From Thermothielavioides terrestris NRRL 8126 (Eukaryota; Ascomycota; Sordariomycetes; Sordariales; Chaetomiaceae), in contig NC_016458.1 in assembly GCF_000226115.1 (NCBI RefSeq), positions 8,599,501 through 8,663,500 on the forward strand: a stretch of DNA of 64,000 nt, given 5' to 3'. Both the position numbers and the translations under genes were made by a program. Of the stretch, positions 44,959 through 56,344 are shown piece after piece. The notes under the pieces are model-generated. The model had not been told where the DNA came from. It worked only from the letters and a program-made list of their open reading frames with translations, and made no database searches. Numbering within the stretch: position 1 is the stretch's first letter; each line of letters starts with the position of its first letter.

Positions 44959-46171
44959 CGTTCGGTCGCCGATTCGTGTTCGGCCGAGATATGGCGCGAT
45001 TGGGCGGGTCGGCGCGGCGTGGCGCAGCAGTGGGAGAATGGAGAGAGGGCAATTGGGCGCGGCGCTGATTTCTGCGCGCCGAGGATCGACCGGCCGAGAC
45101 TCCGGAGGCACGACTCGAGAGAGTGCTGAATGAAAACAAAGGCCCGCAAGGCCCGCAACTCGTGCACTAAAAAAATGGGCGTCGTTTTTGCGCCCCCAAC
45201 TGTGTCAACCACCAGCTTCGCCCGTCCGCAACCAGCAGCACGAGTACGGCGAGTACGACGCGAAAGTTCGCTTGGTCTCGCGGCGGGCATCCAGCAGCAA
45301 CATCACGTGCCACGCGGTGGACATGGGATGGAATCTCGAGGCGCCGTCCACCGAGGAAAGCCCGGCGCTATGTTGAACTGGCATGATGCAAAGCATGCGC
45401 GGAAGCGCAGGTTCTTTGCCATCCAAGTAGGCATCGTGACCGGCGGGATCGGACGGCAGGTGGTGAACGCAGCGACGAAAGGGTAAGTTCAGAAGCTGGA
45501 AGGTAAGGAGAGGCCAGGCAACCCGCAGCCACGCAGGCAACCGCAATTTGGCGGAGGGCAACCCTAACCCCTGATGTTGTGATGGTCTCGGCTCGGGCCG
45601 GGGGAGCCAGTTAGGCCGTGACGAGACCCCTGCCGCTCACCTGCCGACTGATGCAGGAATCGAAATCTACAAGGACATGGTTGGTCAACACCACGGAATA
45701 AGGCTTGTCCCGGTCCATCGAGAGTCCAATAGCGAGGTCTGTATTCCGTTGTGTCTGGACTGCCGTGAGTTACCTCCCTGCATGCAGGGACGGCCCAACA
45801 GCATGCGCTCGAATTATTTTTGTCTGCCGAAGCATGATGGTGTGGGAGGCGATTGGCCCGCGCAACAGATTGGGCGCTTCCAAGACCAATTGTCGTTGGC
45901 CGCTGCAGCCTCGACATGCCCGTCCCCGCGCCATCACATCACCAACCAGATCGACCCAGCAACACAGCAGGCGCACGCTCGCGAAGCACGGAATGCTATG
46001 TATTTCCTCTGGGCCCCTGGGCCCTCTTGGCATTTTGAAAGATGGGCATCGCGTCCGCGACCATCGATGGAGCTCTAGTTGTTGCCTCCCGGGTTGAGTA
46101 TCCGTATTCCCGCCTTCACGTTTGGTGACCCGGGTATCTCTGTGAGGCGATATTTCACATTTATCGTCAAA
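44959..46171. other. Divergent intergenic region
   Basis: About 1.2 kb between the TPR-like gene (minus) and the DOMON-b561 gene (plus), holding both promoters. No coding frame recognised. Confidence 0.5.
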
Positions 46172-47821
46172 ATGTGGTCGCGCAAGCGAGCTTTGGCCCC
46201 GTCATGGTTGCAGTGGCTGGTCCTTTGTGAGTCGCCCAGCCATTCTGGACAGAAAACGGCCTGCCTAACACGGACTGGAAAGGCATCACCGCTCAGCTGC
46301 ATCTCGCCTGGGCTCAGACGGCCGTATCGACGCTCCTGGTCCCCGATACTGACACTGTTATCGCCATCAACCTGCCTCCCGACTCGGACGACATCAACTT
46401 CTACGTCTCGACGCCAAACTGGTACCAGTACACCGCCTTCGGCTTCGGCTCGTCCATGGCCAATTCCCTCATGGTGGTCATGTACTCTTCTGCCGACGGC
46501 AAGTCTGTCACAGTGAGCCCGCGACTGAGCACGTAAGCAGTCGGCCCCTCCGTTTTGGTCAACCGTGGACTTGAATGCCAGTCTTCTGACGCTGCCTCAC
46601 TCAGGGGCAACACCGAACCCGTCTGGACGCCAGACGTGCACATCGCCGTCAACGACGGCACCACCATCAACAGCAACTCAGACATGATCGTCAACGCCAC
46701 CTGCAAGCGCTGCCGCGCGTTGGGGAGCGGCCTCCCTTCCATCCAAACGTCCGCCGCCGCGCCGATCATGTTCGCCGTCGGCCCCAGCCTGGACCTCAAC
46801 TCGGACGACCTCGACGCCCGCATCCGACGCCACGCCGCCTACGGTTCGTGCCGCCATCCATCCATCCATCCATCCATCCATCCGTTCCCTCCCCCCAAAA
46901 AAACGCCATACCTAACTAACTAACCCAGGCCAAACAACGCTGGACCTAAGCAAGGCCGTGGGGCCGGGCGGCATCGCGCTCGACGCGGCGGGCAACGTGT
47001 CGTCGCCGGCGGCCAGCACGACGCTGGCGCGCGACGACCTGCACTCGGACGGCGACCCCGCCGCGTGGGCGCACGGCATCCTGTACGCCGTCGTCGCGCT
47101 GGCGCTGGCCCCGCTCGACTCGCTTGTCGCCGGCGCGCTCGGCCGTCGCTGGCCGTGCGTGCACGGCGTGTCTGCCTCGCTGTACTTCGCGTTTGTCATT
47201 GGGGCTATGGTCCCTGGCGTGTTGGTTAGTCGCGAGCATGTTTTGGTGCGTAATTATCTCCTTTCTTGATATTCCCCCCCCCCCCCCCCCCCCCCCACCA
47301 CCTCTTCCGGGCATGAGTCAGTCCATAGCAGCGGTGAGCTGACATGCGTGTCCCTCCCTCTGCCCAGACGCAGCAGTACCGCACCCCGCACCAGGTCATC
47401 GGCCTGCTGACCGTCGTCGCCATGGCCGTCATGTTCCTCTGGGGCTTCGCCCTGTCCTGGATAACCCGCGCGGCCAAGAGGCGCGGCCAGCAGCCGCCCG
47501 AGGGCACCCGGCTGCTGGCGGCCGTCCACCGGTGGGTCAGCCGGCTGATCTGGGTGCTTCTGCTGGTCAACGTTGGGCTGTAAGTTTGTCTGCTCGTTCC
47601 CTGGAGGAAACGACGGCGAGGTGAGCTTTGAACTGACGAGAGACGTGATCAGCGGCATGAAATTGTCCGAGGAGAAGCTGGCGCTGTGCTTGGCCTATGC
47701 CGCGCTCGCCCTCGGCGTCGTGGTCATCCTGATCCCTGTCTACTTCTGCATCTGGAGGTGCTTGAAGCACAAGGAGAAGAAGGACGAGACTCATGAGCTC
47801 ACCATCTATGACCACCACTAA
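46172..47821 (+). CDS. DOMON (CDH-type cytochrome) - cytochrome b561 membrane protein
   Basis: Six exons, 46172-46226, 46283-46532, 46605-46843, 46929-47245, 47368-47579 and 47653-47821, give 413 residues. The N-terminus is a signal peptide (WLQWLVLCITAQLHLAWAQ). The extracellular domain resembles the haem-b cytochrome of cellobiose dehydrogenase: YQYTAFGFGSSM...MVVMYSS supplies the Met ligand region, and RRHAAYGQTTLDLSKA the likely His ligand. A cytochrome b561 core follows with about five membrane helices and four spaced His (WAHGILY, CVHGVSA, TPHQVIG, AVHRWVS) for two haems. The tail is short and charged. The protein should move electrons across the plasma membrane to outside acceptors such as iron or oxidative cellulases. 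It converges on a GH5 endoglucanase, ends 315 bp apart. Intron 3 contains (CCAT)n and intron 4 a 23-C run. Confidence 0.9.
46855..46879 (+). repeat. (CCAT)6 microsatellite in intron 3 of the DOMON-b561 gene
   Basis: Six tandem CCAT units just after the intron donor. Probably length-variable between strains. Confidence 0.75.
47274..47296 (+). repeat. 23-base C homopolymer in intron 4 of the DOMON-b561 gene
   Basis: A run of 23 C inside the intron 47246-47367, shortly after the donor. The true length may be uncertain. Confidence 0.8.
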
Positions 47822-48135
47822 GCCTATGGACGGAGTTGTTTTCCGAGGACATCGGTTCGGGAGGCGTGGAGTTGGCTGGTTCGCGGGTTGTCCTCTCTGG
47901 CGCTGGATCGTTCCTTGTTATTTCTGACTGTTGTTCCGGTTAGATCTGTTCTCGCCCGAATGTGACAGAGTGTCTTCGATCAGTCGGTGTAGTTGCACTA
48001 CTTGACGTTCGCTGCCACAACGACTGACAAGAAATTACAGCAACTCAGTTCATGCTGAGAACATCGAATGGTAGGTAGAACTCAGAGCTACTATTCCACA
48101 CCATCTATTCAACAGCTAGCTAATGATACCACCGC
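47822..48135. other. Short convergent intergenic region
   Basis: 314 bp between the ends of the DOMON-b561 and GH5 genes; it must carry both 3' untranslated regions and polyadenylation signals, which may overlap. Nothing else seen. Confidence 0.5.
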
Positions 48136-49777
48136 TTATGTCCTCTTGAGGCAGGCCTGCACCAGCGCGCTGTCGGTCCAGGTGTTGCCGTTCTTGGTCG
48201 GCACCTCGCTGAGCTCGTACGTGGTTGGGTCGAAGGAGCCGGCCGCCCAGCCGATGTAGCCGAGGAAGACGTCCGAGTTTTGGCTGTGGTGTTGCGCAAG
48301 CAAAGCTGTCAGCAACAATAACAACAGCAACAACAACAAGGAGAGTAAAAAAGAAAAGAAAACTCACTTCAGAAAATCCAGCTGCTGGCAGAAGTACTTC
48401 TTGCACGAGTCGGTGTTGCCGCCGCCCGTCTCGCTGAGGATGGCCGTGCGGTTGTTGGTCTTGAGCCACGTGGCCAGGGGCTGGAAGGTGTCGCTGACGT
48501 TGTCCGTCACGCACTCGGTGTGTGTTCCCGAGTTGTCCGAGTCGAGATATTCTGGCACGCAACGATAGATCAGCTCTATGGCCGCGAAATTCTGCTGGAA
48601 TCTAGAGGCAGGTGGACCGATGGCTGAGCTTACTGTGCACGTCGATGATGAGCCCGTCGGTCGTTCCATCCGGGTTCTTGACCTTGAGCAGGGCCGGGCC
48701 CGACTTGGTCGGCATCGCCTGCGCCGATGTCCAGCTGTTGCCCAGTGGTCAGCTTCCGGAGTCGCTCAAACAACGACTTCATCAGTCAGATGGAACCACA
48801 CGCACTCATTGCCAGGCAGGGCGATCATCTGGGTCTTGGCAACAGCCCGGATTGCGGTGACGACCGCCTGGACCGTGTCCGCCCACGTGCCGATGTCGGG
48901 GACGTCGTGGGGCTGCAGTTTGGCTGTCAGCGGTTGAATTTGCGTCTGCAGTCACGAATCAATAGGCTGGCTGACCTCGTTCATAACGCCAAAGATGACC
49001 TTGGTCTGGTTCGCATATTTCGTCGCGAGCTGCGTCCACAGACTAGTGAACTGGTCATTTTGCGGACCGCCCTGTCCAATGATCTGCCCGTTCCAGCGCG
49101 CATCTTCGGCCGTGTTAGTCATTGAGTGTCCTGGACAGAGACCGGCCGGGTCCGGGCTTACAGTTGTGAATCTGTGATGGAGTTAGCAATTAGTGATGGT
49201 GCTATTAGCAGCCTGCCAACTCACGTCGAGCATGCAGTATGCGCCCGTGGCCAAGCAAGCCTGGACCAGCTGATCGTAGCGCCCGAAGTTCCCCGAGTCC
49301 AGGGTGCCGCCGAGGTTGTTGTTCACCAGGTACTGCCAGCCCACCGGCAGGCGGAAGATATTCAGGCCATCGTCCTGGGTGAAGTGCTGCATCTGGCCGG
49401 CTCTGAGAGGAGGTGAGATTGAGTTGGAAATTTGGGGTTTCACGCTCAGAGACCACGCACCCATCAGGACCGCCGAGGCTCGACAAAGGCGGCACGACCT
49501 TGGTCAGATCACAGGCACCCGTACTGCGGCCGTGAGCGTCAGCGCTGGCCAAGGGGAAAGCAAAACTGCCAGCTAACAACGTACGTGGAGCACCCAAAGT
49601 CGAATCCGGCGATGTTGACGCCCGCTGTGTCCTTGTTAGCACCCCAGGACTGGCATCTCCGGTTTCGATGCTCGTACCGAACTGGACACCCGCTGCTGCC
49701 GCCCGAGCCTGCGGCTTTGCCGGGAAGGCCGCGGCGCCACCGGCAACGGCGAGGAGGGGAAGTAGGCTGTGCTGCAT
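48136..49777 (-). CDS. cel5A: Endo-beta-1,4-glucanase, GH5 subfamily 5 (EG2/Cel5A type), no CBM
   Basis: Secreted endoglucanase cutting inside cellulose chains. Ten exons give 352 residues: 49777-49678, 49624-49585, 49523-49461, 49402-49225, 49171-49162, 49103-48976, 48912-48806, 48734-48634, 48551-48368, 48283-48136. Residues 1 to ~17 are the signal peptide. The core reads GVNIAGFDFGC, NIFRLPVGWQYLV, CMLDIHNYARWNG, VIFGVMNEPHDVPD with acid/base Glu173, ALPGNDWTSA, and AILSETGGGN with nucleophile Glu283. It ends TWTDSALVQACLKRT, closely like Trichoderma EG2 but without the N-terminal cellulose-binding module and linker. Exon 5 is only 10 nt and supplies IHN of the conserved LDIHNYARW. All joins keep phase with GT-AG ends. 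Confidence 0.95.
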
Positions 49778-50722
49778 TGTGAGGAAGTTGAATAGGGGTC
49801 ACAAACTGTTGCTGGAGCGCGGTGACTGGAAGAAGCACACAACTCCTGAGTTCAGCGGCCCTCGAAGACGGGGGCCCGTCTTATATCAACGGGGCCAAAG
49901 AAGGGTCCGGGCAGGACGCCGAGAGCGGTCAATAATCGCCATGGCGCAGTAAACTCTGCCATTGTGCTTTAAAGCAGACTCGAATTGATTGTCATGCGGA
50001 GCTCTACACCCACTTTCAACGACTTGCCATTCCCGTGCCTGGTTCGGACGCCGCATCCCGCGCGCGATACTACCCTGTAAGGCATCTCGGATACTATGCA
50101 TGTAATTAGTCCCCAGATCTTTACCTGGAAAGGCTGTGCAGTGATGTGCCGCAGCGCAGGAATCCCCGGGGCTCAGCGTTGCCCAGTCTGGAAATCGGCC
50201 CCATGCCCTCCATGATAGATGAGTGCTGGCCTGTCGATCGTTTTCCGGCGCTTTGACGGGCGAGGCGAGGCCCGTCGCAGATTAACAAGGCGCGGCGTCT
50301 AAGCAAGGGATGGTTCCCCGTCTGTGGGGAGCATGATGCCGCTCACTGCCGCTGCGAGTCTAGGGTTCCGCAAGCGGTAGATTAAGCCTTACATTCAGCC
50401 GCTTACACCGAGAGGATTGTCATGCCAACGCGGGCCGGATCCCGGATGCCTCCCGTGGTATGATGTAATATGCATGGAGAGCATACCGTAAAGCAGCGCT
50501 CCTGAGGGGGGACGCCGATTATGAAGTGCCTGAGTACCTACACTATAGTACTATACAAGCTGCCTGTCACCCGCTTGATGAGATATGTTATCCTCGTCTC
50601 AGCGTCAGCTTATTCTTTTCCTTCTTCTAGCCCCTAGCTTTGGTATGATAGAAAAGCGTCACAGTCACAGCAGTGATAGCGACTAGTATTTGATGCTGGG
50701 CATGATTAATCTCTAGTGTCTA
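49778..50722. other. Intergenic region upstream of the GH5 gene
   Basis: About 945 bp. It is the GH5 promoter (read leftward) and the 3' flank of the MFS gene. A TTATATCAA stretch near 49879 (complement TATA-like), about 105 bp before the GH5 ATG, is a candidate core element. No gene seen. Confidence 0.45.
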
Positions 50723-52562
50723 TCAACACGCTTGAAGCTTCCCACTCCTCCCAGAGCTTTGCTGGTCGCCCTCAGCAGCGGTCGTCCCTGCCAGCGCCTC
50801 TTCGACAGCAACTCCTTCACTCTCAGACCCCTTCTCCGCCGACGGCAAATCATCTCTCCGTATTGTCCATCCTCCTGACCACCCGATCCATCCTGTCTCC
50901 CTCGGACCACGAGCGAGGCAGATGACCAGGGCCAGACCAGTAAACGCGACTAGGAACAGATAAGCTTGGAAATGTGATAATCAGCTCAAGATGAACTTAC
51001 TACTGCAGCTCCCGCTGTACACCCAGCCACCCTGAGCATACAACCTGTTGCCCACCGCCGTGCCCGTCAACTGGCCGGCAAAGGAGAACACCATGTAGGC
51101 AGTGTTCACCCTGTTCCTCGCGTTGGGCTGGATACTGTAGATGGCCGCGCGGTTGCCGATCTGGGTGAACTGGCCGCCGAGATCGATAGCGATGGCCTGG
51201 ATCACCGGCCCAGCAACATTATACGACCCCGTGAACGTGCCGACGACAACGCCCGCCAGCTCCAACGTCACCCCCATCACAGCCGACACCAGCGGCGCCA
51301 CCTTGTCGATCACCAGCCTGCTGTACACTGGCGCCGCCAGGATCACCACCACGCCGATCAGCCCAAACAGCCCGATGACCAGATTCGAGTACCCAAAGGG
51401 CGGGCTCGACAGGAGGAAGCTCAGCGTGGTCCAGTACGACGTGAACACAGCACTCAGCAGAAACGCGACCAGCGCGGCCTGCACCAGCAGCGGCTCGGTC
51501 ACGGCCAGGCGCAGCATGCTGGCCAGCACGCGGGCGTAGCTCCACGCGGCGCCGGGGTTCTTGCTCGGGTAGTCGGGCAGGCCGACGTAGAGCAGGGCCA
51601 GCACGAGCCACTGGGCGCCGAGGCCGAACCAGTAGATGTTGCGCCAGCCGGGCGTGTAGGCGGCCAGCAGGCCCGAGAGGATGCGCGCGACCAGGATGCC
51701 GAGCGAGAGGCCCGAGACGACGATGGCGAGCGAGCTGGCGCGCCGCGCCGCCGGCGCCAGGTCGCCCACCAGCGGCAGCATGAGCTGCGGCGTCACGGTG
51801 GTGAAGCCGGCCAGGAAGGAGACGGCTGCGAAGGTGGTGAAGGATGTGGTCAGGCAGAGCGCGAGCCACTGGGTAAGGTAGGACGGGTGTCGATTTCGTC
51901 AATAACGGTGTCACATCGTGTTATGGAAGGACAAGGAGGGAGCGAAGGTGATTAGGTACGTACAATCGTTGCTGTGAAGCCCACCAGGCCGAGGATGAAC
52001 GGCCGCCGCGGGAAGATGTCGCCGAGCGGACAGAGGAGCAAGAGACCGCCCGCATAGCCGGCCTGCATGAGCGTCGCGACCGACGAGGCTTTTTCAAACG
52101 TGACGCCGAACCCCTCGGCTATGCGGTTGAGGATGGCTTGATTGTAGTACAGGTTGGAGACGGTGAAGCACGACGCCTGTGATGGCATGTCAGTTCCCGA
52201 ACGTACTACTTGAGCATACTGGACGTTAACTGCGTGCAAAGACTGGTATGGCTTACGAAACCGAATAGCAGGTTCAGCCATATTGTGAACTTGGGCGGGT
52301 TCTGCGGATCGTAGCGCGCCGGCTTGGGTTTCCAATCCCACAAACGACGGACGAGACTCCATTTCGTCAGCAGCCCAGATGTGTTTACGGGCTCGATATC
52401 GTCCATGTCGTTTGGCCTCGCCTTGCTTGTTCCGCTCGCGTCCTGAGCCATGCTCGGAATACGTTTTCCGCCGAGTAGATCATCGGACCCAGGAGCATTC
52501 AGGCCACTTCCCAGGCCGATCGCCGGAGATAGGCCCGGAGGTTCTGATTGCTCGGCCGGCAT
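50723..52562 (-). CDS. MFS transporter (12-TM type)
   Basis: Four exons, 52562-52257, 52176-51964, 51868-51001 and 50949-50723, give 537 residues. The N-terminal ~85 residues are cytosolic and polar. Membrane helices begin at FTIWLNLLFGFASCFTVSNLYY (joined by the first splice). The loop 2-3 signature of the superfamily appears as GDIFPRRPFILG after AGYAGGLLLLCPL, followed by WLALCLTTSFTTFAAVSFLAGF, the domain-swap region, and a second half starting near LVQAALVAFLLSAVFTSYWTTL. The C-terminus ends with AFTGLALVICLARGP and a short acidic tail reached through the last splice. Substrate cannot be read from sequence; the overall look is of a bacterial-like proton antiporter or efflux type. All splices have GT-AG ends and keep phase. 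Confidence 0.88.
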
Positions 52563-54620
52563 GCTGCGCCGGAGCCGTGCCACGCCGGCCTGAGAGGACG
52601 ACGCAGATATTGGAAGGCTGCGGCTGGCAACCTCGTGGTCCCTATCTGCTGCGAGGGAGTGGCGATTGGGCAGGTGAATCCAGCCTAGTAGTTGAGACAG
52701 CGGCTCGCTGGGGTCGCAGTGAAGGATGGGCCAGGCCGGATGGCGTCAGTGGGGCATATCCTCGCGAAAATGGCCGGTTCTCGGAAGTTACGAGCCCATA
52801 GTACGAGACAAGGAGAACAAGCAGATGAAAGGCGCCGCGTACACGCCAAAGTAATCCATGTGGTGAACTGCCAAATGCGCCGCTGATACCAATTTCTATC
52901 TGGATAATAACATCCAAGATGACACAGCCCCGGAACCCATGACCGCGTTCGTGACACATTATGATGTGAAAATTTTCGGCGGTCAACGGTTTTGCCCCAA
53001 GCTCACGATCCGTTCGGGACAACGCTTAATGTCCTGGCGTACTCCTACAGCACTATTGTATGCTTGCCCGTCAGGAGCTTACGACAGAGTTGGGGCTGAA
53101 CAGGCGATTGAGAGGCAAAGTTGTCCCGATGAGAGAAACTCACCGCGTCGTGCTGAGACATGCATGTGGAACGACAAGAAGCATGTCGAGGTCTGAGCAC
53201 AACCGTGCTGGCTCATGGTAGAATGAGAGCTACCATGAGCCATAACTTCTCGCACCGCGAGCCAGCCGCTGAGTCTCAAGGTTCTCATCTCGTCGTTCAA
53301 AGATCGAGAGAAGCATGAAAACGCTAATGAAACCCCCCAAGTTCCCCATATGAACTGCTCTTGAATCAAACCATAACTGAACCATAAGTATTCTACCACT
53401 ATAGGAGAGTTCAACACTCTCTGAACGCTCACAGATCAATTGTTCTATTACCGAATTTTAATAGGATCATCGTATTCAACATTTTCATGAAACGAAGAAG
53501 AGAGCAAAACCCAAGCATGCACATCTTGAGAACTAAGCAATGAAAACCGCCCTAGATTTCATCTTCGAAAAGTCTGATCAATGTCCTGACACCACTGGCA
53601 CCCGCGCCTCTCAAGGGTAAGCGAATATACACCGGAGCTTTCCGAGCCTTATTAGGTCATCTTCTCTTCCATAGGAGGACTCGCTCATCTACCGCGTGTA
53701 AGCTTCAGATGCTACACGTTAGCATTCTATGTCAACCATGATACAGGCCCTAATGAAACCGATGTTACCATCTACACTACATCTACAGCCAGCCCTTGGC
53801 TTACATCGGCACCAACCGTAAACGTTCTTCCCAGCAGCTTTGGCCAGCATCCAAATAGCAGCTGAGATCAGCACCTAAATACTAGTACTCGGCGAGTTAG
53901 GGAAGCTGAGGGCAACCTTGAGCTAGTGCTCGATGACAGACGACAGGCGGTGCAACACACAAGAGCACGGAGATCTCGCTTTCCGCGGCCGCGGAACGGG
54001 GGGATGTACCGGCGGCGCACTCAATGTCGATGACCATCAGGGGTACCTCGGAGGAGTGCACCTGTGTTTGACCCTTGCGGCTCTCCATCCACTTGTGAAG
54101 CAGGGGCAAGATGGTATCCTCCGAGGTCACAAACAAACCCCAACGTCCGCTCTAGTTCTCTTGCCGCCCGTCTGTGCACAGCCTTTACGACCCTCCATCT
54201 CGGATTCCCGGGCGCTTCTCCACGTCTGACGCAGACGACCTGACACGTTGTGGGGGAGGGGGTGAACCCACCTAGCTCGCGACGCCATGTTTCGCCGTGG
54301 GTTTCAGGAGCAGTTGAAGCGGAGCCAGCGATCACCCCTGTCCACACACGTCCGCCCATTGGATATCACCAATCCCCCGTTTGTGAGAAGAAGGCCATTT
54401 CCTCTTCGGAAGGGTCGACAGAGGTGCAATGGACAGGCTGATGACGCCAGGGCTCCCCCGGGGACCCGCACGCAAGTGCCGCGAGTCGATGGGGTTGCCG
54501 CGAGGCTCAAATTTCAGCTGTAGCCATCCCGGCCCGGGCCTCAAAGATGGCGCCGGATGATTAAGACGAACACCGCCCATCGCTGACTCAGAGTAGAGGA
54601 GTTCAGCACCTCAAGACACA
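52563..54620. other. 2-kb gene-free region with an AT-richer core
   Basis: The core (about 53250-53900) is noticeably lower in GC than anything around it and has no long open frame; it may be a decayed insertion. A perfect hairpin at 53210-53241 is listed separately. Nothing recognisable is encoded. Confidence 0.45.
53210..53241. repeat. Perfect 12-bp inverted repeat (hairpin, 8-nt loop)
   Basis: GGCTCATGGTAG at 53210-53221 is followed by an 8-base loop and its exact complement CTACCATGAGCC at 53230-53241. No gene runs through it. Role unknown. Confidence 0.85.
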
Positions 54621-56344
54621 ATGGCCCGACAGCCATTTCGCCGACTTCGCAGGAGGCTGGTGCCTTCATTGCCACCGGATGGCAGACTTGACAAGAGGGA
54701 TGACAGCGAGGACGCGGACGAGCAAGAACCAGACGAAGACCAGGATTCCAGCGACCCGGGCTCGGGCAAGGGGAAAGGGAAAGGAAACACAGGCAAAGAC
54801 CCGGGCGCATCTCTTCCGCCGCCCTCTCCCCCAAGTTCAGCTCCACCGTCGTTGTCGCTACAGCCGACCACAGCTTCGACTCTGTCGACGACTACCACGA
54901 GTAGCACCAGTGCCACCTCCCACGAACCCTCTCAGGCCACCTCGCAGCATCTCGTCTCCTCCAGCAACACAATCACCGTTACCAGTGTGGCCTCCTCCGG
55001 TGACCCAGCCAGCGTTACCCGACCATCCATCTCGACTCCCTCTAGCCTGCTGACTAGGACCGTGATGATTGGGGCGCAAACCCAGGTCTCCCGAACGTCA
55101 ATAACAGGTACAGGACTCTCACCCCAGCTGAGGATCCTTGCGCCGCATTCGTAGCTACGTGGACTAACTTCCAAGATACAGACGCAGACGTCTCGTTTGG
55201 CGCCACATCCACATCAAGCAAGCCGATGGCAGCGACGCGTGGTGGCGGTAACGCTCTCTCCGCTGGACAAGTAGCCGGCATCGTAATCGGCACAATCGGT
55301 ACGGACTGCTCTCTGCCACACTAGCGCCTCTTCACGTTGCTTACTCCTCCGTTAGCATTCCTCCTCCTGGCGGCGACTTCCGCCTTCCTCCTCTACAGCA
55401 GACGCAAACAGCCAAGCCAACCCTCCCCGTCCCGGCCTCCCTCAGCCCACGTAAATCCCAATCCGGACCCCTATTACGACCAAACCCCAGACCGCAGGCC
55501 CGAGATGCGAGAATCGTCTTTCGAGCGCGCACCGCAGCCCTTAGCCTCTCACCCCATCGGGCTAGGAATCACCCTCCCCGCAAAGCCCAAGCCAACACTC
55601 CGCCTGTCCCAATGGCTAGCCGACCTACGGCACTCGCGCCTCTCATCGCGCCGCCAGACGGCCGTGTCCGAGCGGACGCAGGACAGCGACAACAGCGGCA
55701 GCAGCACCGACCGCCACCGCGCCACCCACCAGCGGCACTCCTCCGCCACCCCCTTCGCCGCCGCCGCCGAGGCCGACCCCGATCCTGGCCACGGCTCCGA
55801 CTGGGAGGACCCGGACGCAGACGCGGACACGGCCTCCATCCTCTCCCTCCCGACCACCATCGTCACCAACCGCCACACAGCCAGCACCATCCTCCCCGCG
55901 ACCGCGCTGAGCTACCCCCGCGTGCCGGTCCCGGTTCAGCAGCGCCACCCACCATCACCACAGCCCACTCTCGACCCGTCCATGCAACACAGCAGCGGCA
56001 CCACCACCACCGCGACCAACCACAACAGCAACAGCAACAACCACAACAACAGCAGCAGCAGCAGCAGCAGCAGCACCGAAACCCCCGGCCCGGCTCAACC
56101 GGCAACAGACAGCGCGACATTGTTGCGGATCCCACACTCACCCGCACACGCCCCTCGACCATCCATCTCCGCCGCAGCGCGGCTATCCAGTCTGGGAGGC
56201 GGAGAGGGGGTGAGAGAAGAAGAAGGCGGTGAAGGAGAACGAGACAGAAACGGGGGAGGTGAACGAGAACGAGAACGAGACAGAGACGCGGTCGGGGAAG
56301 GGGTAGGGGAGGGAGAAGGGTGCGGTGTTGGGCGGCCGCCGTGA
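54621..56344 (+). CDS. Ser/Thr-rich single-pass membrane hypothetical protein
   Basis: Three exons, 54621-55107, 55182-55298 and 55356-56344, give 530 residues. The N-terminal ~165 residues start basic (RRLRRRLVPSLPPDG), pass through an acidic and Lys/Gly stretch, then become a Ser/Thr-rich region of the sort that is heavily O-glycosylated. Across the second splice a single membrane helix forms (QVAGIVIGTIAFLLLAATSAFLLYSRRK), with basic residues just after it. The cytosolic tail is Pro/Ser/His-rich, with Asn and Ser tracts near 56020-56080 and an Arg/Glu/Gly tail. This is the general plan of WSC/Mid2-like sensors, but no WSC domain or clear signal peptide is present, so an upstream exon may be missing. 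Exon 2 could instead begin at 55176, adding two residues. Confidence 0.65.
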
